In this document: positions 57,305 through 64,000 of the stretch, in pieces
Layout of the letters: every line of letters begins with the position of its first letter
How positions within the stretch are numbered: position 1 is the first letter of the stretch
Assembly (NCBI GenBank): GCA_021399435.1
Contig: JAJTUP010000100.1
Location: 124,001 to 188,000 of the forward strand
Source of the DNA: Diaporthe sp. PMI_573
Taxonomy: Eukaryota; Ascomycota; Sordariomycetes; Diaporthales; Diaporthaceae
DNA: 64,000 bases
Direction: 5' to 3'
Made by a program: the position numbers and the translations under genes
The notes under the pieces: model-generated
The model's database searches: none
Told to the model about the DNA's origin: nothing
The model's input: the letters and a program-made list of their open reading frames with translations, nothing else

Positions 57305-59085
57305 ATGAGTGTATGTGCGGTTCCCTCTCATCGTGACTCTCCCGTGCATTTCCTCAACCGCCCTTCGACTCCATCCCCACTATCATCCTCCTTAACGACC
57401 TGCACGACTCCTCGACACTCCTTGATCAGCCCGACTTGCTAACCTCGCGTTTCTCACAGTACGGGTGAGCCTTCCACCCCCCCTCCCCTCCCGCCGGTCA
57501 GGGGCTCTCATGGCCATTTGGCCGATGACCACCAAGCACCGGCAATCCAATTGGCCGATACTGCTTGCTGCTCTCGTTTTGTTCACGACCAACGCTGACC
57601 GCAGTCCAGATACGGTGGAAGGGCGAACCCTTACGCCCAACAAGATTCTCCAGCCGGCCAGTATAGCTCGCCACCTCAGCCTAGCTTCGGTCAGCCTCCA
57701 CGCCCTGGCGGCGGAGGCTACAATCAGTACGACAATGGTGCTTACGACGGGGCATATGGTGAGTGCTACCCGGGCGGGCCACTCTCAAGAGGAGAGAGCT
57801 AGGGCCGAAGCATAATCGCTGCGTGCATGGACCGTCTGACAAACACCAGGCAACAACGTGGAAATGGCCCCCCTCTCGCAGAACGGGGCAAGCTTTGCTG
57901 CCAGCGACCCCAATGCCATCCTGAACGAGTGCCGTGAAATTGGGCAGGGCATCGACGGGATCGACACCAATCTCAACCAATTGCGCATGCTCCAAGATCG
58001 ATCGCTCAACGAGACCGACTCGAGCAGCTCAGGAACGAGCCGCGAGCTTGACGGCCTCTCTGCCGACACCATGTCCATGTACCGGGAGCTCACCGAACGC
58101 GTCCGCAAGATGAAGTCTATGCCAGACGCCAAGACCCCCAAAAACGCCCCCCAGGTCGGTCGCATCGATCGTCGCCTGAAGAATGCCATCCAGCAGTACC
58201 AGGAGGTCGAGGCTGCTTTCCGGAAGAAGATGCAGTCTCAGATGGAGCGGCAATACCGCATCGTCCGACCAGAAGCCGACGACAACGAGGTCCGGGCCGC
58301 CGTGGAGGACATGTCTGCCGGCGGCCAGCAGGTGTTCCAGCAGGCCATGATGCAGAGCAACCGACAGGGTCAGGCCAGGGCTGTCTTGAATGCGGTGCAG
58401 GATCGTCACAGGGCACTGCAGAAGATCGAGCAGGATATGATCGAGCTGGCCCAGCTCTTCCAGGACATGGACACCCTGATCGTCCAGCAAGAAGCGGCCG
58501 TTGTGCAGATCGAACAAAAGGGCGAAGAGGTTGTAGAGAATCTCGACAAGGGTAACCAGGAGATCGAGGTCGCCGTCGACACGGCAAGGAAGACGCGCAG
58601 GAAGAAGTGGTACTGTGTCGGTATCAGCGGTAAGCAAGCGTGCCCGGCTCTCCCCGTATTCTCAAGGCCCCCATCGCTGACAGCTCCTCCAAGTCCTAAT
58701 TGTTGTCGTAATCGTGATCATCGTGGTCGTCTATATGGCGGTCACCGGCAAATTCAACAACAGCAGCAACAACAACAACAACAACAACAACAACAACGGC
58801 AACGCCAATGCCAAGCGCAGCGCAGTTGAATTCGATGGCGAGAGACCTGTCACCACCATCTACGCACAGTCTAAGATTGTCAACATCGGGCAAGACTACG
58901 ATGCGACCGCGGCTCCCCTGGAGAAATTCTCTGGCGTGACAAGTGCCAAGAGCCTCGCTGGGCGGATAGCGATGCCAGACAACTCGGGGCCTGGCCGGGT
59001 CGATCGCCGGTCAGACATGACGCTTCCGGTACAAATGATGGACAGCACCGACTACAAGCGTGCCGCTTACAACGAGGTCGACTAA
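57305..59085 (+). CDS. SSO1: Plasma-membrane syntaxin Sso1-type t-SNARE with long C-terminal extension (443 aa)
   Basis: Five exons in phase: 57305-57310, 57460-57464 (a 5-bp microexon), 57610-57758, 57850-58629, 58694-59085 (1332 bp). The Gly/Tyr/Pro-rich N-terminus MSYGYGGRANPY is typical of fungal Sso1. The Habc bundle starts near residue 65 (DPNAILNECREIGQGID). The SNARE motif spans about 237-300 with the central Gln near 257 in LFQDMDTLI. The juxtamembrane stretch TARKTRRKKWYC is basic, and the anchor is VLIVVVIVIIVVVYMAV (about 314-330). It would pair with Sec9- and Snc1-type SNAREs for vesicle fusion at the plasma membrane. The oddity is about 113 residues after the anchor, beginning with an Asn run from an AAC microsatellite. 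Most syntaxins end a few residues past the membrane. Confidence 0.9.
58756..58798 (+). repeat. (AAC)n microsatellite inside the syntaxin gene
   Basis: Encodes the poly-Asn run just after the membrane anchor. Confidence 0.9.
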
Positions 59086-59975
59086 TCCAACCGGGCGGCC
59101 CTGATGGGGACCCGCGACCAAGGCCAAGACGCGAGTGGTATTACCGTTTTCGTAATGATTTCCGGAGAAGCGAGCAGGCAGTGCTCACGGGGCTCAGGGG
59201 AGTAACAGTGGTCGCAGAAATAGAATCGGGCTACCACTGCGAGGACCACAAAGCCTGTGAGCACATGGGCCCTCATGGTGTGCGCGAGGACCATTTCAGC
59301 ATTACGAGAACACGGTTTGATGCCATATGGCTTGAAGCTGGCAAAAGAACCTCGGGAATGCATTTTTGTTGGCACTCAAAACAGAGTTGTTATATACCAA
59401 AGTCGGTCGCTTGAATTACTGCTGGGGCAAGCTGCACTTGTTAGATGATACACCCTTGGGGTGGCAAGGGAGATGCTGTGGGGCCTGGACTTGACCTTTT
59501 CGCATTACAATACTGGCGTTTAATTGACCCTTTTCTCTTATACATAACTACCTCTATGGGGATGAACTCGAGTAGCATCAACCATGTTTGTGGCACAGGA
59601 CGTAATATTTCGGAATGGTTGGGCCGTCGTCCTCTGCCTGTGGAGGTTAAACCCTGATAACACGACCGCCCCCGGCCGCTGCGACGCAACTTTCTCGCGT
59701 CATGTTGTCCCCTCTACCTGCACAGCTCCTGACAGGCCTCACGTGGCCCTTATAAACGCCATGGCAGCGGGCGTGTTCCCATCGCCGCCTTTCGTGCCAA
59801 GCTCATCACTGAAGACGGCTGACACATTCGTAGAGTGCCCGTAAGCGCACTCACAATATCAGGTGACACCCGACCAATGCGAGTTGGCAGCCCTGTAGGA
59901 GAATGATACGAGTCCTTTCAACCGCCTGGCCGCTGATCTGGCGGCTCGGGCCAAACCCGATGGTAGTCCAAGAGT
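59086..59975. other. Convergent intergenic region
   Basis: No gene or repeat recognised between the syntaxin and the unknown minus-strand gene. Confidence 0.4.
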
Positions 59976-60803
59976 TCAGTCATGTGCGCCAGCGCCAGTA
60001 GGCAGCTCGTCGTCAGCGACACGAGCTCCTGGGGCGCTCCGCTGCCTCTCGAACCCGGCGTCCACCACCTTCCGCAGGATGTTCATCCTCTTGTCGAACT
60101 CGTTGGTGATGGCTCCGTAGTCCTCCCTAGCCTTGTCCTGGGCGGCCACTGAAGGCGAGGAGGCCGACAGGCGGAGATCTCGCTCCTCGAGGGAAGGCCT
60201 CCTCGCACGTGTGCCGGGTACTTGTGATGGTGTGGACGTGGATGAGATAGCATTGTCGCCGACACCTTCGATGCGGAGAACCAGCCGTTGGCCGGCACCG
60301 GTCTCGTCATCCAGGGTGATGGCGTTGCTGCTGCTCTCCTCCGTCATGGGGCTGGTTTTGGCGGTTACGACAGCCCAGTTGGGGGACAGAGATGACACCC
60401 AAGCCACGTCATAGCCCGGGTTCGACGCAGCGGGGTGGCTGTTGTCGGCGGGCTTCGGCACGAGGTCCAGTACTATGGCACGCTCGTTTGGGTGCGCTGC
60501 TGGCGGCGAAGCCCTACTGGCAGATGCGTCCGGGGAGGCGTGGTGGCCGTGCCGAGCGAGGGCTTCGGTGAGAATTTCAGGGTCATCGTCGGAGAAGACA
60601 TAGTGTACTTGCGGGTGATGTGTCGCGTGGGTCGTGCTGTCGGTGACGAGGGTGAAGAGGGGTTGGAATGGAGGCTGAAGCTGCAGCGTTTCCTCGCGGA
60701 CGGGCGGTAACTGTTGGGCTTGTCCCCCGGCAGGGCCGTGATGCTCGGAAACAGGACCCTGAGAGGGGTGAAGTTGGTCGGGAAACGGATCGGGGCCGGC
60801 CAT
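59976..60803 (-). CDS. Protein of unknown function (275 aa)
   Basis: A single exon. I start at the ATG at 60803 (MAGPDPFPDQL), although the frame is open upstream to 61106; the extra part looks like random Pro/His/Arg leader. Landmarks are VHYVFSDDDPEILTEAL near residue 80, RAIVLDLVPKP, a YDVAWVSSLSPNWAVV stretch, LVLRIEGVGD, and a C-terminal REDYGAITNEFDKRMNILRKVVDAG that may be a short coiled coil. The acidic and aromatic core looks folded and conserved-like, while N-terminal and middle parts are disordered. No signal peptide or membrane span is visible. I know no functional family for it. Confidence 0.7.
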   Translation of the reverse strand: MAGPDPFPDQLHPSQGPVSEHHGPAGGQAQQLPPVREETLQLQPPFQPLFTLVTDSTTHATHHPQVHYVFSDDDPEILTEALARHGHHASPDASASRASPPAAHPNERAIVLDLVPKPADNSHPAASNPGYDVAWVSSLSPNWAVVTAKTSPMTEESSSNAITLDDETGAGQRLVLRIEGVGDNAISSTSTPSQVPGTRARRPSLEERDLRLSASSPSVAAQDKAREDYGAITNEFDKRMNILRKVVDAGFERQRSAPGARVADDELPTGAGAHD

Positions 60804-61610
60804 GGTGGCCCAGTGTCGAGGTCGAGGTCGATCCGATGCGGCACGGCGATGGTGTCGGTAGGGTAACGGGGGTGTGGAGGCAGCTGGGTTCGTTGATGAA
60901 GTGGCACGGAGGGAAGGCGGCTGAAGCAGTGGGTGCCCTGGGTGTTTGCATGTTGGACCCGTGTCGAAAGGTGAGGAAAACGCATCAACAACAAGACGGG
61001 ACAGGACGGCTCTCAAGGAGCCGATGCCTGCGGGCTGTGTGTCAGCGGGAGGTGGAAAAGCAGGGTGGTGTGAGCGAAGCTGCCTCAGCCGGCTTGTATT
61101 CAGCACACGGGCATGTTGGATCTAGGACCCTCAATCTACGACTACCTCCAGTGGGTATGTACACTACACGTAGCGGTCCGCAGTGGCCCACCACTGAGTA
61201 GGAGGTTGGGGCTCGACGACGTCACAGTCCCTGTAGTGTACATAGCTTTTGGAGAGGGTGTGTGGGCTGAGGTGGATTTGGGGTTTCGGGGGGCTCTCCA
61301 CAGGGGGTGGGGGGGTGATAAGCCGCACCCGCCCGGGTATCAGCAAATGTTGCATATACACTTCTCGGGCATGTGACAGGCGGCGGCATGTGGACTGGAC
61401 TGTATTCTTCTGCTTTCCAACGCTTGCTCTGGTTCAGCCTCTGTATATACCACTTTGCAAGGGGCTGCCGGCCACGAGATGGTGGTAGTGTTTGTCAAGG
61501 CATCTCCCAGCAGATCCACGCGGCTCCTCTGTCTATCGCTGAGCCCGTTGTCGGCGGGCGACCCGGGGCCAAGGCGAGAATGGCGACGGTGGACCAAATG
61601 AGTGACCTGC
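60804..61610. other. Intergenic region
   Basis: Upstream of the unknown protein and downstream of APC11; contains a G-run near 61306 and no recognised gene. Confidence 0.4.
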
Positions 61611-62050
61611 CTAAGGCCCTGGGGTTCCCCGACTCGCTCCAGGCTCTTTCATCTCGAACCCTGGGGGTATTGGGTCAGCGAGGCCGACGAGGGCGGGGTG
61701 TTTGTATCGCAGTGCCTTGGGTAAGGTAAGGCGAGGCGGGGGCAACATACTCTGGCGGCACATTGGGCACTGCCCCCTGGCTGATTCCTGCCTGATCCAC
61801 TGGGAAATGCAGTGTTTGTGAAAGTTGTGGCCACACTTGCCAGATACTGCCGAGGTCTTTAGCATGCTGTCCGGAGGGGGCGGCGGTGGTGGAGGCAGGC
61901 AGGCTGACAGAGTTCACAGTCATCCCCAGGAAATCGACACGATGGACAGGAACCATCAAAATGGATCTGACAGATCCCACAGACATCGTCTTCTGGGATG
62001 TCCCAGCGCCATGTTGCCACGGCTGCCCACTTCTTGATTTTGACCTTCAT
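61611..62050 (-). CDS. APC11: Anaphase-promoting complex subunit 11, RING-H2 (95 aa)
   Basis: Three exons on the minus strand: 62050-61909, 61846-61751, 61660-61611 (288 bp). It starts MKVKIKKWAAVATWRWDIPEDDVCGIC, the hallmark APC11 opening, continues CPSCRFPGDDC, then across the first splice GKCGHNFHKHCISQWI, then GQCPMCRQ. These supply the zinc-binding Cys and His residues of the RING-H2 domain that recruits the E2 enzyme. The second intron removes a Pro/Leu-rich stretch and restores CRQ-RFEMKE, matching the family C-terminus; without it the protein would be 125 aa with an atypical tail. It forms the catalytic core with APC2 for mitotic ubiquitination. A divergent rhodanese gene starts 1.0 kb away. 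Confidence 0.94.
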
Positions 62051-63079
62051 GTTTTTGGTGATGTTGTTCTCATGCGGAGGCTGGTGAGTGCCTGCCAGGA
62101 CAGCAGGTGGTCATAGGAAGCAGAAAAGGGAAGTGAGTAGTGTGGACGGGGCAGAGTACAACTCAGTGCCTGGATGGTCTCTTGATTGTTGACATGGAGG
62201 CGGGTGCATACTACGCATACTACGCATACTACACGGTACACAGTCGCGAGGTGGCCCGAGCTCCCAGGTGAGGTGAGTTAAGGTCTGCCTGCTGCTGCTG
62301 CCGCCGCCGCTGCTGCTGCTAGCTGGTAGGGAGGTAGATCGGAGGGGCGGGCGGGAGAGGAGGAGGAAGAAAAGAGGGGGTGTGACTACAATACAGCATC
62401 AAGGTTCCAGCTTATAAGCTCCTCCTACCAACCACGCAACCACAATCGCCCGCCAACCCCGCTCCTCGCTTCCTTTCCCCCTTCGTCCTTGTGATGATAT
62501 GAAGGCTGTCTATCAGGTCCTCAGCCCCGTCTGCCCTGTCCTGCAAGTTCCACAAAAACATCTCTAGCAAGCCGGCCACATGGCACCAAGTGCCTCGTAG
62601 GTGTTGTGGTAGCATCCGCATCCTCCTCCGCAAGCGCAAGCGCAAACGCAAGCGCGAACACAAACGCAAAACACAAAAGGGAAGCACCGGGTCGGGTCGC
62701 CTTGAACTTGGAGGTGGCTGCCGGTTGCCGGTGGAGACAACAGCGGGCAGGGCGGCTTCCCTTTTCTTTCCTTCCTTTATTCCTCCTCCTCTCCTCTGAA
62801 GCTTGCCGACCAACCAATCCATTCCCCCAAGACTTGGTACGGCCGGCACCTGGGTACGGCGCGTCAAATCACGCCATCAACCCGGATCTTCCTCCCTACT
62901 CGTTGTCGCCTCCGCGTTCCGCCCTCGAGCCCGAACTCATCCCTGCCTCGACATCACACTCAGCCTCAGTCAGCCTCGGCCTCGGCCTCGATCCTGGCAA
63001 ATATTTCCTCACCTCGCCTGGTCCGGCGAGACACACCTCGGTCCTCCCCGTCGTGCATTTGCCACCTTGCGAACCAGAA
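62051..63079. promoter_or_regulatory. Divergent region between APC11 and the rhodanese gene
   Basis: Contains a 9-bp tandem repeat GCATACTAC (62206-62234), a CTG/CCG trinucleotide stretch (62289-62320) and a CGCAAG hexamer repeat (62630-62680). Pyrimidine-rich sequence precedes the rhodanese start. No specific factor site was identified. Confidence 0.45.
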
Positions 63080-64000
63080 ATGGCCACCATCGCCATCCTG
63101 CGGCCCTTGTCCAGAGCTGCCGCCCGATGGCCCTTGCGACCGTCCGCGCCCGCCAGGATTGCCGCAGCTCTCAGTTCCCGCCGCTCCCTATCCTCCTACC
63201 TCGTGACCCCCGCCGAGCTCAGCGAGGCCCTCAAGAAGAACCCTCCCTCCCCGATCAGTACCGACCCACGCATCATACCCCTCTGCGCAGCATGGTTCAT
63301 GCCAAACGACCCCGACCACCGCACCGGTATCCAGGCCTTCCGCCAGCAGCGCATCCCAAAGGCCCGCTTCTTTGATCTCGACAAGGTCATCGACAAGCAC
63401 TCCGAGTATCCCCACATGCTGCCCGCACCCAAGACTTTCGCCGCAGCGATGAGCGAGCTGGGCATCCGCCGCGAGGATACCGTAGTCGTCTACGACACCA
63501 AGGAGCTGGGTATATTTAGCGCCCCAAGGGTCGGCTGGACCCTCAAGGTCTTTGGCCACCCCAAGGTGCACCTCCTCAACAACTTCCGTCTCTGGGTCGA
63601 AGAGGGCCTCCCCACCGAAGGCGGTGAGCTGTACAACGTCGAGTGCCACCCGTATCCCATCCCCGAGCTCGACTCGGGCAAGGTTGCCAGCTATGAGGAC
63701 GTTAGGGAGGTGGCTCTTGACTACAACAAGGAGGGTGCAGAGGGCGTGCAGATCATCGACGCCAGAAGCAGCGGGCGCTGGACGGGGAAGGACCCCGAGC
63801 CAAGGCCCGGTCTGTCGTCCGGACACATCCCCGGCTCGGTCAATATCCCCTTCAACGAGGTCCTCGACCCCAAGACCAGGGCATTCCTGCCGAGCGAGGA
63901 GCTACAGCACCTGTTCGAGGCCAAGGGTGTTGATCCGGCCAAGCCCATCATCTCTAGTTGCGGGACGGGTGTCACCGCCGTCATAATCGAGACGGCCCTG
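63080..64000 (+). CDS. Two-domain rhodanese / thiosulfate or mercaptopyruvate sulfurtransferase (partial, 307 aa, runs off the window)
   Basis: The frame is open from 63080 to the last base with no intron visible. The N-terminus MATIAILRPLSRAAARWPLRP is basic, hydroxylated and free of acids, a likely mitochondrial presequence of about 35-40 residues. The first rhodanese domain contains the family stretch ARFFDLDKVID and VVVYDTKELGIFSAPRVGW, where the active-site position is degenerate. The second contains IIDARSSGRW, SGHIPGSVNIPF and the catalytic loop with Cys294 in SSCGTGVTA. A CGxGxTA loop favours the mercaptopyruvate/Tum1-type branch over classic CRKGVT thiosulfate rhodanese. It would transfer sulfane sulphur, for example for tRNA thiolation or cyanide detoxification. 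The C-terminus lies beyond the window. Confidence 0.92.
   Translation, partial: MATIAILRPLSRAAARWPLRPSAPARIAAALSSRRSLSSYLVTPAELSEALKKNPPSPISTDPRIIPLCAAWFMPNDPDHRTGIQAFRQQRIPKARFFDLDKVIDKHSEYPHMLPAPKTFAAAMSELGIRREDTVVVYDTKELGIFSAPRVGWTLKVFGHPKVHLLNNFRLWVEEGLPTEGGELYNVECHPYPIPELDSGKVASYEDVREVALDYNKEGAEGVQIIDARSSGRWTGKDPEPRPGLSSGHIPGSVNIPFNEVLDPKTRAFLPSEELQHLFEAKGVDPAKPIISSCGTGVTAVIIETAL

Noticed and set aside
58029..58637. 202-codon frame antisense to the syntaxin
   Set aside because: Mirror of the heptad-rich coding strand; Leu-rich by complement, no independent evidence.
63188..63826. 212-codon antisense frame in the rhodanese gene
   Set aside because: Shadow of a GC-rich coding strand with clear rhodanese motifs on plus.
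1..64000. tRNA and rRNA genes
   Set aside because: Scanned by eye for box B-like GGTTCGA and rRNA landmarks; the few matches fall in coding or non-cloverleaf sequence. A tRNAscan run would be decisive.

Overview
The window comes from a filamentous ascomycete (Pezizomycotina, most likely a Sordariomycete). Its genes carry short GT-AG introns with CTGAC/CTAAC-type branch sites. Its transposon relics show the C-to-T damage of repeat-induced point mutation (RIP): almost no CA/TG dinucleotides, a large TA excess, and decayed reading frames whose stops are nearly all TAA/TAG where CAA/CAG or TGG is expected. No tRNA, rRNA or CRISPR array was recognised.

Layout. Bases 1-18.4 kb are a nested transposon graveyard. 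It holds the 3' end of one Copia element (1-1130), an unidentified decayed ORF, a Fot/pogo DNA transposon with TA duplication (3400-5724), and a second Copia element (about 6311-11349). These are followed by a truncated Gypsy fragment (11350-12681) and a minus-strand Gypsy element (12682 to about 18357) interrupted by a solo LTR with a perfect 5-bp target duplication. AT-richness falls from about 10.9 kb rightward. Bases 18.4-21.7 kb hold no recognisable gene.

From 21.7 kb on the DNA is genic. In order: PBDC1-like protein (-); a 1283-aa F-box-like protein of unknown function (+); an MFS transporter (+); a full-size Ste6-type ABC transporter (-); a small cupin (+); a secreted tannase/feruloyl-esterase-family protein (+); a PLAC8 protein (+); DNA polymerase kappa (+); an NmrA-like protein (+); an NAT4-type histone acetyltransferase (-); LYRM2-like protein (+); mitochondrial ribosomal protein bL36m (-); an MDR-oxidoreductase relic (+); a cysteine-rich protein of unknown function (+); a MEMO1-like protein (+); an Sso1-type syntaxin (+); an unknown protein (-); APC11 (-); and a two-domain rhodanese that runs off the right end (+).

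From about 42.9 kb rightward these are mostly housekeeping genes: translesion synthesis, mitochondrial assembly and translation, secretion, cell cycle. The 28-42 kb stretch (MFS, ABC, cupin, tannase, PLAC8) looks more accessory. It also carries a degenerate 15-bp minisatellite family at three separate intergenic sites. The most interesting items are that minisatellite, a syntaxin with a long tail beyond its membrane anchor plus a 5-bp microexon, a tannase-family protein missing both motif cysteines, an MDR pseudogene, and a repeated hairpin cassette in the transposon region. Exon borders are my own reading of splice signals and frame and have no transcript support.
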